Positions 44,335 to 55,216 are shown, counted from the first letter of the stretch. The stretch is 64,000 bases of DNA from Molanna angustata (GCA_963576475.1 OY754973.1:10516552-10580551); one strand, 5' to 3'. Numbers and translations are program-made. The notes: generated by a model not told the origin, from the letters alone.

Positions 44335-44500
44335 TCAATAGAAACACGTGTCCCCAGAAGAGTGAAAACCAGAGACGAAGAATGGGCAAACCCAGGTTGA
44401 GATGGGAAGATGAGGTGAAAAGTGATGCATCACAGCTTTTCCAGGTGGCGAGTAATAGAAGTTGTCTGAAGACAAGCGATGGTTGCTGAAAACCAAAGCT
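44335..44500 (+). mobile_element. LINE C-terminal scrap
   Basis: The frame includes MGKPRLRWEDEVKSDASQLF, matching the R-L-R-W-E-D motif at 23.4 kb. Confidence 0.45.
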
Positions 44501-44984
44501 AATTTGGGCTCTAACTCAATAGGAGGGAAATAAATACCTAGTGTCTTGGGGAAATAAAAGATGTAAAATCGTGAGGAAAACGTACACTGAAATACAAAAA
44601 TTATGCGCAATTCAATAAAAAAGAGTTTCTGTTTTGAACCGGTAACCGCTTGTTTAATACATCTGCATTGTTTAAGTAGGTTTCCCCTTTATTCATTAAA
44701 AATAAAACATTATTTGGGATAAGATAAAAAAAAATATGTCTAACGTACAAACTCCAGTTTGTTTAATCAATTCTTCAATAAAAAAATATCTTAAACATAA
44801 TTAATATAAATCCAATATTTTTTCATTGCATAAACGCAAACATTGGATTTTGTCATCATCAATAAAAATATCATTTGACTCCCGACAGGGAACAAAATCC
44901 AATGTTAGCGTATATGCAATTAAAAAATATTCGATTTACATACACATTGGTACAAGTAGGTAAAAAAGCTAAAAAATGAAATAA

Positions 44985-45167
44985 GGGGGGCAAGTCTGGT
45001 TCAATCGGCGAAATCAAAACCCTCACGATTACCTATATCATGGATATAACTATTACATGGAGTTCTATAATATCTTTAGATGTCATAGAAGTCCATACGA
45101 TAATTATATCCATGATATGGGTAATCACTAGACTTTTGATTTCGCCGGTCGAAACAGACTTGCCCCC
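44985..45167. mobile_element. PAL MITE, simple copy
   Basis: 183 bp. GGGGGGCAAGTCTGG and CGGCGAAATCAAAACC are mirrored by TTTTGATTTCGCCGG and CAGACTTGCCCCC. The core is a palindrome around ATGGAGTTCTATAATATC. Confidence 0.7.
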
Positions 45168-45504
45168 AATATTTCTGGCGCAGTTCAGGGGTAATATCTG
45201 TGTGAGACACCGTCACCTCATTTATAAGGACTGTTGCTTTCATTGTTTACAATTAACCCAATTTCTCAATAGATGGCGTTAAAAAAAAGGTTTCCTTCGT
45301 TACTTCATAGATGGCAATAGTAATAATGCATTGTTTTCTAATGAATTATTACACATTATTCAAAAATTACATTGATAAGGGAACTCAATAAGAAGGCATA
45401 GTTGGTGAACGTTTCGCAAGCGCATAAAGTGATCACGTAAACCAGCCGATGACAGGTCTTAAGCCCTGTAGGTGCAATGAGTTCCTGTTTCTTCAATAAT
45501 ACCT

Positions 45505-45831
45505 CCTATTCAGTAACTATACTAACTAAAATTGGAACGTTCTAAAATTGTAGATTTTATATTTACGGTCTTATTTCAGCTTTATAAAATATCAATTTGG
45601 ATTAAATGGAATAGGATCGTACCTATTTTGCCCAGAACGTTCTTAAAAAGTTACTGAATCAGACGTTAGACGAGAAAATTGTGAAATTTTCATAATTATT
45701 CAAAATACGTCTAATTCAGGAACGTAATATAATACGTTTATATCGCTGAAATAAGACCGTAAATCTAAAATCTACAATTTTAGAACGTTCCTATTTTAGT
45801 TACAATAGTTACTGAATAGGGGGTAATATCC
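45505..45831. mobile_element. Foldback MITE with TAATA target duplication
   Basis: CCTCCTATTCAGTAACTAT and ATAGTTACTGAATAGGGGG are terminal inverted repeats, and TAATA stands on both sides. It interrupts the X repeat. Interior arms share GATTTTATATTTACGGTCTT-type sequence with 29176-29575. Confidence 0.7.
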
Positions 45832-45930
45832 CAACTTCGTCTCTATTGACATATTAAACGTTTGTCAATAATTAATATAGATGACAAAACAAGAGCCGAA
45901 TATGCCCCTAAACTTTGGTGTTTTGGCAAA

Positions 45931-46382
45931 TAATCGACCTAATAGACATAATCATAATCAACCTAATAGACATAACCATAATCGACCTAATAGACATAAC
46001 CATAATCAACCTAATAGACATAACCATAATCGACCTAATAGACATAAACATAATCGACCTAATAGACATAACCATAATCAACCTAATAGACATAACCATA
46101 ATCGACCTAATAGACATAAACATAATCGACCTAATATACATAACCATAATCGACCTAATAGACATAACCATAATCGACCTAATATACATAACCATAATCA
46201 ACCTAATAGACATAACCATAATCGACCTAATAGACATAACCATAATCGACCTTATAGACATAACCATAATCATGCAACCTAATAGACATAACCATAATCG
46301 ACCTAATAGACATAACCATAATCAACCTAATAGACAACCATAATCAACCTAATAGACATAACCATAATCGACCTAATAGAAA
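45931..46382. repeat. 24-bp minisatellite, about 18 copies
   Basis: Units of AATCGACCTAATAGACATAACCAT (shown split: AATCGACCTAATAG, ACATAACCAT), with AATCAACC and AAACAT variants. As 24 is a multiple of three, long open frames arise on both strands (for example an NRPNRHNH repeat). Near its end the phase changes by short indels, so a coding role is unlikely. Confidence 0.85.
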
Positions 46383-46439
46383 GGCTGAAACAATAGTTAA
46401 ATAAATAAATAAAAGTAGTACATATTACCTTGGAACATG

Positions 46440-46800
46440 CATCTATTTAATTCCATTATTTATTTATTTATTTATTTATTTCTTTATTTATTTATATAAG
46501 CATGAAAAACAGGCTAGAAGCCCACTGGTTTCATGCATTTATGAACATATATATAATGTATGGAATGATTGGACGATTGAATTATCATCCACACCCCATA
46601 CATGAACGCACGTACATAATTTTCACTCAGTCATACATTCAGCATTTTTACAAAAAGAATACATAATTAATAAAAATGAGAGAAAAAAAAAACAAACAAA
46701 CATTAATATAACAAGAAACATTCAAAGCGGTAACTAGTATATATTATGTTATTTAATATTTTCGTTTAGTTATACTGTATTTTTTTGACGTATTATGGAA
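46440..46800 (-). mobile_element. LINE/SINE 3' tail-like tract
   Basis: A (TTTA)n run followed by AAGCATGAAAAACAGGCTAG, the pattern of a minus-orientation retroposon end. Class not determined. Confidence 0.3.
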
Positions 46801-46822
46801 ATTATAAATAAAAAAAATTAAA

Positions 46823-46995
46823 AAACACAACTGCTCTTTAATCAGTAACAATCGAGGTGGTCAAAGCAAAAACTTAAGTTTTCTGAGGATTTTTATCAAT
46901 TCGTTTTATCGTAATTGTACCTACTATCAATAACGTATAAATTCAAATGAAAATAAAACCAATCATTTATATATTCTTTCAACAAGTTGGTGGTA
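46823..46995 (+). promoter_or_regulatory. Gene B promoter
   Basis: Collinear with the gene A promoter: AACTGCTCTTTAATCAGT, ACAATCGAGGTGGTC, ATCAATTCGTTTTATC and TATA-like CATTTATATATTC at 46964-46976. The start site near 46997 is inferred by position. Confidence 0.5.
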
Positions 46996-47035
46996 GAGAT
47001 ATTTCATCGTTAAATTTTACGAAATCAAAGACAAG
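46996..47035 (+). other. Gene B 5' UTR exon (predicted)
   Basis: AGATATTTCATCG..GAAATCAAAGACAAG is followed by a GTATGA donor at 47036; homologous to 27980-28031. Would join the acceptor before ATG at 48671. Confidence 0.5.
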
Positions 47036-47585
47036 GTATGATTTTTATTTATTTATTTAAATAATCTGCAGCAATAACATGGTAAAATATCACTTTTGAA
47101 CACTGCACATGTGCAGACAAACTTTTCTTACCGTTTACAGTTTTTACATCGAAACGTTATACAGTAAATAAATTTAAAAAAGTAACACACAAGCAACTTA
47201 ACATAGAAACACCCCAGAACAGTTTTTTGTAGGTTTATTATTAATTAATTGCAATGCCTCAACAAAGGATTATTCAAATACAAATTCTTATGTAAATATA
47301 ATAGAACTTTTATTTTATTTTTAGAAATTTGGACAAAATCATCAGGCCCTTATAGTTTTCACACAATCATACATTCAACTTTATACAATAGAAAACAAAA
47401 ATGATTCAGTTGACAGTGTAGTGCTTGATTATAATCATGCATTCATTCATAGCATCACAATGTTATAGGGATAACCAGCGACGTGCGGGTGGGCAATACC
47501 ATAATTACAGATCAAATGTTTTGCAAATATGTAATGTAATGCTTTTTTTAACTTTTCTACGGACAATTCTTGGTAGAACTCCATT

Positions 47586-47733
47586 TCAAATAATAAATAA
47601 ATTTGGAATGGTAAAATAAAACCAAAGACACTTTGAAAATGGTCACTGGATGACCGAAACTAGTCAGTTTCATCAAATTAGTAGAACTGAAAACTTTGGT
47701 TTTGTTTTACCAAATTTATTTATTATTTGTAAT
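47586..47733. mobile_element. Foldback MITE in gene B intron 1
   Basis: CAAATAATAAATAAATTTGG and CCAAATTTATTTATTATTTG are exact inverted ends, extended inward by AAAACCAAAG/CTTTGGTTTT. About 148 bp. Confidence 0.7.
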
Positions 47734-48024
47734 GTAATGCCTTTATAATTACTTGTTTCTAATGAGTCCATCAATTGACCAAAAAATGTTGGGTGACGTT
47801 CCCTTTATCTCTCCTCCTAAGCTATTAACCCACATGGTGATGGGGTCAGCTCTCCTTACTGCGCTCCTCTACTTCATCCTATCCTATCCTGAGTTGGGTG
47901 ACGTCCCCTTATCAATTCAAATATATATATATATGTTTTTTAACGATTTCAATATCCTTTAAACGATCCAGCTTGTTGTGTGCAGTATCCAATATGTTCA
48001 CTTCTTACTATGTTCAACAATCCA

Positions 48025-48585
48025 TCTATATTATAAATTTGAATGTTTGTATCTATGTATCTATGTATGTATGTGTTGAATGCGCTCCTAAACCGTTCAT
48101 CCGATTGCGATGAAACTTTGGTGAACTGTCGAGAGTATACCAGAGATGGTTTCTGGATCAAAAATTTTTTTCTTCTTCTTCATCGAGTATTAGGTCATTT
48201 TACCTATGAAGGTGGACTATCCTGGGAACCGTTCATTCAATTTCAATGAAACTTTGATGAATTGTCGAGCGTATGACCGGGACCTACTGAAGGGACGGGA
48301 GGTAATGAAGGGACGGGAGTAACTGAAGGGACGGGAGTAACTGAAGGGACGGGAGTAACTGAAGGGACGGGAGTAACTGAAGGGACGGGAGTAACTGAAG
48401 GGACGGGAGTAACTGAAGGGACGGGAATAACTGAAGGGACGGGAGTAACTGAAGGGACGGGAGTAACTGAAGGGACGGGAGTAACTGAAGGGACGGGAGG
48501 TATTGAAGAGTCTGAAGCGACGGGTGGTTATGGAGGACAATTTTTAATTATACAGGCAATACGAAGTTTGCCGGGTGTTCACTAG
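48025..48585 (+). mobile_element. Complete non-autonomous Helitron with 18-bp minisatellite
   Basis: Starts TCTATATTATAAATTTGAA after host A and ends GAAGTTTGCCGGGTGTTCACTAG (split: GAAGTTTGCC, GGGTGTTCACTAG) before host T, the A|T insertion and CTAG end expected of Helitrons. The interior has the GCTCCTAAACCGTTCATCCG block and about 13 units of GAAGGGACGGGAGTAACT (48285-48510). No Rep/helicase frame. Confidence 0.75.
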
Positions 48586-48670
48586 TATTTTATAAAATCA
48601 ACTTGTTTGTGGCTTCAGGTAAACTCAATAGAATGCATCCAATAATTTAATATTGTTCTTATTTTTTCAG

Positions 48671-48802
48671 ATGGCGGGATGGACTTTAGTTGTAGTTTTA
48701 TTTGTTTTTGTGTGTATGACAACACATGCATCGACGATTCCAGACAATTCAGAAATTCATACGTATGGTTCAATTGATAAAAAATCTAATGCTGATGATA
48801 AG
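48671..48802 (+). CDS. Gene B, signal-peptide exon
   Basis: 44 codons from ATG directly after TTTTTTCAG, ending ...SNADDK before a GTATGC donor. The signal peptide MAGWTLVVVLFVFVCMTTHA is followed by a short polar linker with S, D, N and K. The ATG-after-acceptor arrangement needs the 5' UTR exon upstream. Intron 2 is only 278 bp (48803-49080), the most compact in the family and probably near the ancestral state. Confidence 0.8.
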
Positions 48803-49080
48803 GTATGCATTAATTGGAATTTTATAACGTGATTTTTTATCCAAAGAAGTACATCACATTGGCTTAGAGGCTTGAAATCTTTTAACCCGATGAATATCTA
48901 CAACTGAATATCTACATACGTCTGCTATATTTTTGTTTTTCCTCATCTTTCTTTGGTTCACTTATTTAGAAACCTCTGTCACAATCCATGTTATAAGGGT
49001 TGTGTGTTTGATTCTGTCTGTTTCAATATTATTATGTGCAAGATTGGCAAATAATTGGACTTTAATCTTATTTCTTTTAG

Positions 49081-49755
49081 ATGAATGTCCTAGTGGATAT
49101 GATATATAACAAAATGATCAAAAATATTCAAGCCGAAAACGATGAGACAATTAATAATTCTTTTCTAGTAGATGGTATATACTATCGCCAAAGAGTTTTA
49201 AGAGAACTGAACTATAATTACGGCGTGAACAGAGTTGCAGTTAAAAATGGTACATATTATTACAGAACAACTAATGAACCCAATAAAATGTACTCAATCG
49301 AATATGATAGAGATTCTAGTGTTAATATTGAAATGTTCAACGATCGTCAATTCTTTGATACGATGACGTTCCAATATTCACAGCCAGATTATCTACGATT
49401 TGGAAAATATATCATTTACACTAATTCAACATTCGTCAAATATAGGGTCGCCCATCATTTACTGAATCAGTTATTCTTGATCGGATTTAATAGTACATCG
49501 TCTACATCTGGTTGTCTCTATACTTCAAACATCAAAACAGCAAATTACAATGAAAACAGAGATCTCATTGTAAATGCTGAGTACATTCCAACTTCATATG
49601 ATCTGACTGATATTGCTATCGATCCATATACTGGTAATTTGTTATATTCAGATGCCGCCAGATTTATTGGAATATTTGAGAAATTACCGAACGTCGAAGA
49701 TATGATTGATTTGATTAATTCAAAGAATGTTTCCTTCTTCGATTTAGAAACTTAA
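49081..49755 (+). CDS. Gene B, main exon of uncharacterised secreted protein
   Basis: 224 codons plus stop after a TTCTTTTAG acceptor; spliced product 268 residues. Blocks: MNVLVDMIYNKMIKNIQAE; IYYRQRVLREL; NRVAVKNGTYYYRTTNEPN; VNIEMFNDRQFFDTMTFQYS; PDYLRFGKYII; TNSTFVKYRVAHHLLNQLF; GCLYTSNIKTANYNENRDL; DLTDIAIDPYTGNLLYSDA; IGIFEKLPNVEDMIDLINS. Several NxS/T sites; only one cysteine in this exon, so disulfides are not a conserved feature. The N-terminal half is closer to gene C, while the 49447-49648 tract is identical to gene A, a mosaic. AATAAA at 49838-49843. Function unknown. Confidence 0.85.
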   Translation: MNVLVDMIYNKMIKNIQAENDETINNSFLVDGIYYRQRVLRELNYNYGVNRVAVKNGTYYYRTTNEPNKMYSIEYDRDSSVNIEMFNDRQFFDTMTFQYSQPDYLRFGKYIIYTNSTFVKYRVAHHLLNQLFLIGFNSTSSTSGCLYTSNIKTANYNENRDLIVNAEYIPTSYDLTDIAIDPYTGNLLYSDAARFIGIFEKLPNVEDMIDLINSKNVSFFDLET

Positions 49756-49837
49756 TATAACAATATGCATGATAATTTAAATAAGTCAAAAGAAGGAATC
49801 TGTTTGTTTTGTTTTTTTATATGTATTGTGAATTGGA

Positions 49838-49843
49838 AATAAA
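49838..49843 (+). terminator. Gene B poly(A) signal
   Basis: AATAAA 83 bases after the stop codon; the best hexamer in this stretch. Confidence 0.45.
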
Positions 49844-49859
49844 TAATTATAATCCAGAA

Positions 49860-50190
49860 AACGATTTTTGTAAATTGTATGTAGAAGAAACATAAGTATT
49901 TCTTATATTTTGTTTAAGGTCTTCTATGTATACTGTATTGTGTTTTTTAGATAATATGTATTGAATTATATAAATTAAATAAAAAATAATACAAAAATGG
50001 CTGCAAAATAAACTCTTCGTTTCTTTTGCAGCTCCTATTTCTTTCCTTGTTCTTTTATTGCTGTGAACAATTTTTAAGCTTAGTTTTATGTTTTATCTTT
50101 TTTTCGCAATCATTCTCATTCGTATTGTAGGTACTGAAAGAAACTGCCTGACGTCAATAAATATCCAGTGGATTCCCGGACCTTAGCCGA
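49860..50190. other. Spacer after gene B
   Basis: AT-rich, further AATAAA-like hexamers near 49978. Nothing else. Confidence 0.35.
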
Positions 50191-50197
50191 TTGACAC

Positions 50198-50398
50198 GGA
50201 AAATTGACCGTAGGTACGCTCTTTTTACTGAAAGGATAATTTACCATGTGGACAATTGTCTGTGGAGACAATACACTGTGAAGACAATGGACCGTAGGTA
50301 AAATTCACCGCGTAGACAGTTGATCTTATGGACAATATTGGTGACAATTCTCCGCACGGACTTTTTACCGTATGGACAATTCACCGTGAAGAAACTAT
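50198..50398. repeat. Degenerate short tandem repeat
   Basis: Recurrent GGACAATTcACCGTg..-like units (GACAATTGTCTGTGGAGACA, GACAATGGACCGTAGG, GACAATTCACCGTGAAG) at roughly 15-20 bp spacing, heavily mutated. Confidence 0.5.
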
Positions 50399-50624
50399 TT
50401 GTAGTATCAGCAATCACGTCTTCTTTTTCTTTTATCGAATTTGTACGAAAAAGGCACATAAAACTATTGTATATATTGTATTATATTAACCTTACCATAG
50501 ATAACTTGCAATGCGACATTTTTAGATACAAATCAAATTAAAATTAAACCAGTGTAGATAAGGTTTAATCAATTACGGTTCAATGTTTTATGCACATTAT
50601 CATCACCCAGTGCTCTGTCACAAG

Positions 50625-50740
50625 CCATGCAAAAAGTCCACTACTCCATACAGAATGTTTCTTCATACACGCGTCTTGGCTTAATACGATCGATTCATTC
50701 AGAGAATTAAATTCTCTTGAACGAATCGACAGTTAGAATA
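50625..50740 (-). repeat. (CA)n-element end fragment
   Basis: GCAAAAAGTCCACTACTCC, CTTGGCTTAATACGATCGAT and AACGAATCGACAGTTAG match the right end of the copy at 26568-27590. Confidence 0.5.
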
Positions 50741-50772
50741 GTTTAAAACTCGCCAAACTTTACTCTCCAAAA

Positions 50773-51424
50773 CAGAGGTTCCCAAACTTTTTTGTGTCGT
50801 AGACCCCTTTCCATATATTTCGATTTTTGGTAGACCCCCTACTTACCTAATTTTATGCTTCTCGGGCAACTAACAGGTACTATGTCAAATATTAATTTAA
50901 CACGCACCCAATAACAAGTTGGCAAATTCTGGAGACTTGCGATATTAATCGTCTCACAGATCCAGACTGAAAATACAATTAAAAACTGTGTCTCCACCAG
51001 GAATCGAACCCGGGACCTTTGGATCAGCAGTCAAATACCTAACCAACTGAGCCACGAAGGCTGACAAAAATCAAAGTCAAATTTAAATTGTATGGTCTTA
51101 GATTGTATGGCAGGCATAGGCGTACAACCAATATAAATAAATGTGAGAAGGGGAATGTTATGAATGTTATCTAAGGTTTTTGTATGATGGAACTTTATGG
51201 AAATTTGAAGGTAACATGACAAAAATGTTAAAATAAAATATTATACAACGAATAATAATAACAAATTATTATGCGATAGGTACTATCAGTGTATGTTGAG
51301 ATACACTATCGTGGACCCCCATTTTCATTTCATGGACCCCCAGATTTTTTTTACGCTGACGTAGACCCCTTGCAGGTTGTCATAGACCCCTGGGGGTCGA
51401 TAAAGACCACTTTGGGAATCACTG
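50773..51424. mobile_element. hAT-like non-autonomous element
   Basis: Left end CAGAGGTTCCCAAACTTTTT; right end CCACTTTGGGAATCACTG, the CAGNGGTTCCCAAA-type TIR of hAT elements. An exact 8-bp duplication CTCCAAAA flanks it (50765-50772 and 51425-51432). Repeated GTAGACCCC/GGACCCCC motifs lie near both ends. A SINE-2 is nested inside. Confidence 0.85.
50858..51064 (-). mobile_element. SINE-2, complete, nested in hAT element
   Basis: On the minus strand: GCCTTCGTGGCTCAGTTGG (box A), GGTCCCGGGTTCGATTCC (box B), then TTTTCAGTCTGGATCTGTG, CTTGTTATTGGGTGCGTG, GTTGCCCGAGAAGC. It lacks the TTA tract where the gene A copy received the LINE. Confidence 0.7.
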
Positions 51425-51432
51425 CTCCAAAA

Positions 51433-51760
51433 CATATTTATTGAATACGTCGTCGTGTCATTTCGGTTCATGGTTATAAGCCATACACAGACGATCAGAA
51501 TATTACGATCTGAATTATTTTTTTTCATTTATTTAAAGACATTGAATCCAACATTGAAGGTAACATGTATTTGAATTATCAACAATGACGCCTCAATATT
51601 GATCTCATTTTTGCGTTAATTTTCATTCTCAAATTTCATTGTTAGCATTTATTTGTTTACGAACAAACCAGCCTTGAAATGAAAAAAAAACTTTCTCACA
51701 TTCACTTAATGCATTCTTAAATATTTTACTGCCTACTTTACGGCGTTTGCCTAGTTTGTA
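51433..51760. other. Spacer
   Basis: No gene or repeat border recognised. Confidence 0.35.
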
Positions 51761-51761
51761 T

Positions 51762-52528
51762 TATTACTAGTTGCATGTAACACATGAGATCCAACCTTCG
51801 ATAGCGATAGTATGTATAGTTGAAGAATAAGAATCAAACTATAAACCCATAAATACAAATTATTGAAAATTTTAACATATTATGTTGGTATGTATGTCAA
51901 AATAGGACAGTATGGAGGTCAGTCCTCTTTTCCTACCCGGAATATGAAAACAGCATGATGGTTCTGTATGTATGTTTGGAGATTAAGTACCTATCAAACT
52001 ATTAAGTCTTCTTACATATTGTGTATGTATAGGCATCTGACATACAAATTGTATGAAGCAATGTCGTCACTAAATTCAATTTTTATAAAAATTGTTAAAA
52101 AAGCGTGAGATGTGCTAATACAATGTTAATATTTTTTATAGAAAATTAAATAATCTAGTTGGGGTGTTTCGGCTTTTTTCGATATTTTTAAAAAAATTGG
52201 AAATATAGGCAGTTAAACTCATAAATTTATCATAAATAAAATATTTTTCTTAATAAAAAATGTTTGAGAAACCTTGGATTTTTTTTTAAAAAATTGATTT
52301 GAGATTTTGTATTTGTCTATATTTGTACCAATTTTCAGCTTTCTAGCTTTTATGTTTTCTGAGATATATGGAAAAATAAAGTAAAAATTCAAAAGTTGAT
52401 AACCCCTGACTGAAAGAAAAATTCAAAATTCTGAGTATAAAAGTATTGTATGCCTATAACTGTTTATATATTCTGAAATTTTGGTCTCTGAAAATTGAGC
52501 GGATCAAAACTTATAAGGGGGAGACGGT

Positions 52529-52561
<33 letters not shown>

Positions 52562-52568
52562 ACAGACA

Positions 52569-52639
<71 letters not shown>

Positions 52640-52845
52640 ACGAAATGTTCTACTCGGAATTCTGAGTAAATCTGTGCATGGAACATATATGCTGCGAAGC
52701 CTCTAAGTTGGTGTTTTTTGACTTCAAAGTTGGAAAAGCCGTGAAAAAAGTAGACCTCTGCATACAATTCTCGCGTATCCTGGCTTGAAACATTGTCGAT
52801 ATGTTAAGAGAACAAAGTTCTCCTGAACAAATCGACAGTTGGAAG
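51762..52845 (-). repeat. (CA)n-element family, copy 3
   Basis: Same block order as copy 2, with a 110-bp CA-rich microsatellite at 52529-52640 and the right end CGACAGTTGG at about 52830. The left inverted motif is mutated (CCAACCTTCGAT). Confidence 0.6.
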
Positions 52846-52888
52846 ACTTAATTGTTTGATACTAATCTCCAAACATACATACATACCA

Positions 52889-52990
52889 TCATTGGAAATC
52901 AAGGCACCTACAGGGCTTACGACCTGTCATCGGCTGGCTTACGTGATCACTTTATGCGCTTGCGCAACGTTCACCAATTATGTCTGAATA
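52889..52990 (+). repeat. X-family fragment
   Basis: GGAAATCAAGGCACCTACAG to GCGCAACGTTCACCAATTAT, the central block of the family only. Confidence 0.5.
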
Positions 52991-53221
52991 TTTTTAGTCG
53001 ACTTTGCAAAACAAATGACATTGCAAATTGGTTATTTTCTACGTAATAACCCAGAAATTACGTATGCAAATAATCTAAACACGGTGCGCATAAAAAACAG
53101 TTGGTTCTGAATTCATTAAAAGCAGTTGCTGATATTTTTTACAACAGGTAAACATTGCGTACTATTATTTTTACTTGTAGTGGATTTAGCAACTGATGTT
53201 AATCATAAAAATGCATCTGGA

Positions 53222-54421
53222 GCGCTGAACTCTTTCTTCTTCTTCTTCCTTGCCTCTTCCCAGTTCATCTGGGGTCGGCCCTTCTGGTACGTAATCGCCA
53301 GACCTTTCGATCTTGTGTCATCTCTCTGGTTAGCTGCTCCTTCCTCAGCTCCCTTTCAATATTTGTCCACCAGGTGGCCTGTGGACGACCTCTAGTTCTG
53401 GACTGCTGTGTGTGTATGTCCAGTGCGAGTTTGACCACGTGATCATCACTTCGTCTGCTTACGTGTCCGTACCATCGGAGTCTTGTTTCTTTTAATTTCT
53501 ACGGAATAGGCGCGACCCCAAAACTTCCTCGGACGTATTCGTTTCTAATTCTATCCTCCCTTGTAACACCTGCGGACCACCTGAGCATTTTCATTTCTGC
53601 TGTGTGCATTTTTTGCTCGTGCTTTTTCTTCATGGTCCAGCATTCTGATCCGTATAGCATAGCCGGGCGGACAGCTGTCTTATATACTTTGCCCTTAGTT
53701 TTTATGGGTATCCTTGGGTCACACATAACACCCGACAGGGCTCTCCACTTCATCCATCCCATATTCACGCGGTGTGTTACGTCTGCATCTACGGAGGCAT
53801 CTGGTGTCACAACGGATCCGAGGTATTTGAACTGATTAACTATTGGAAGAGGTGTGTTATCTATGTATATATCGGGGCCAGCTGCACTACCATCGAAAAT
53901 GCAAGGCATGTATTCTGTCTTCGTTCTACTGATTTTAAGACCGTTGTCCTCCAAGGCAGCCACCCACTCATTCAGAGACTCCTGCAGATCTACGGGGTCT
54001 TCGTTTATTAGCACGACGTCATCTGCATATAGCATGCACCACGGTAGTTGTTTTTGGATGTTTTTTGTTAAGTAGTCCATCACCATGTCAAAGATTAGGG
54101 GGCTCAGAGCTGAGCCCTAATGAACACCGACCCTAACATCAAAGTTTTCGCTATAACCCGCAGGACTTCTGACCCTGGTATTGCTTTCACTATACATATC
54201 CTTCAGGAGGTCAACATACTGTTCGGGAATATTATGTGCTCTTGATGTGTGCCATATCAGTCTACGTGGGACCCTGTCGAACGCTTTTTCCTGATCAATA
54301 AACACCATATGTACATTCTTTTTATTTATTCGACTTTTCTCCAGTAGTACTCTTATAGACTGTATTGGATCTGTGGTTGATTTTTCACCTGTAAAACCAA
54401 ACTGATTGGATGATAGTTTAA
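53222..54421 (-). mobile_element. RTE-like LINE, RT half with two stops
   Basis: One minus-strand frame from about 54420 to TGA at 53265-53267, broken by TAG at 54117-54119 and TAG near 53499. Blocks: NQFGFTGEKSTTDPIQSIR; VFIDQEKAFDRVPRRLIW (RT motif A); SALSPLIFDMVMDYLT (motif B); CMLYADDVVLINE (motif C); SRTKTEYMPC; FKYLGSVV; AVRPAMLYGSECW; RLRWYGHVSRR; GRPQATWW. A GGAAGAAGAAGAAG tail follows (minus strand, about 53222-53245). The 5' part is cut off by the (GT)n end of the repeat at 54422. Confidence 0.8.
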
Positions 54422-54429
54422 GTGTGTGT

Positions 54430-54476
<47 letters not shown>

Positions 54477-55216
54477 CTTATAACTTTTGATCCGCTCAAT
54501 TAACAGAGCCCAAATTTTCAGAATATATAAACAGTTATAGGCCTACAAAACTTTTATACTCAGAAGTGTGAATTTTTGTTTCAGTCAGGGGATATCATTT
54601 TATGAATTTTTACTTTATTTTTCCATATATCTCAGAAACCATAAAAGCTAGAACGCTGAAAATCGGTACAAATATAGACAAATACAAAAACTCAAATTAA
54701 TTTTTTCATAAAAATTCCAGGGTTTCTCAAAAAATTTTATTAAGAAAAATATTTTTTTTTATGATAAATTTATGAATTTAACTGCATATATTTCCAAATT
54801 TTTCAAAAATATCGAAAAAAGCCGAAACACCCCAACTAGATAATTTAATTTTCTATAAAAAATATTAACATTGTATTAGCACATCTCAAACTTTTTTAAC
54901 AATTTTTATAAAAATTGAATTTAGTGACGACATTGCTTCATACAATTTGTATGTCAGTCGCCTATACACAATATGTAAGTAGATTTAATAGTTTGATAGG
55001 TACTTAATCTCCAAACATACATACAGAACCATCATGCTGTTTTCATATTCCGGGTAGAAAAACAGGACTGACCTCCATACTGTCCTATCTTGACATACAT
55101 ACCAACATGTGTTAAAATTTTCAATAATTTGGATTTATGAGTTTATAGTTTGATTCTTATTCTTCAACTATACATACTATCGCTATCGACAGTTGGATCT
55201 CATGTGTTACATGCAA
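54422..55216 (+). repeat. (CA)n-element family, copy 4
   Basis: Opens with (GT)n, then CTTTTGATCCGCTCAAT, CCATATATCTCAGAAACC, AAGCCGAAACACCCCAAC, and ends CGACAGTTGGATCTCATGTG then TTACATGCAACTAGTAG. Opposite orientation to copy 3, so the two face each other across the LINE. Confidence 0.65.

Larger units (their letters stand above)
44815..45880 (-). repeat. X-family repeat carrying two nested MITEs
   Basis: X blocks (GCAAACATTGGATTTT; TTCTGGCGCAGTTCAGGGG; CATAAAGTGATCACGTAAAC; AACTTCGTCTCTATTGACAT) are in order but separated by a PAL MITE at 44985-45167 and a foldback MITE at 45505-45831. Confidence 0.6.

Noticed and set aside
45881..46343. NRPNRHNH or IDLIDIT repeat proteins
   Set aside because: All frames are opened by the 24-bp unit; no evidence of selection for one frame.
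48217..48540. Minus-strand SRPFSYSRPFSYS repeat protein
   Set aside because: Translation of the 18-bp minisatellite of the Helitron.
52446..52767. TH-repeat and VC-repeat proteins
   Set aside because: Translations of the CA microsatellite.
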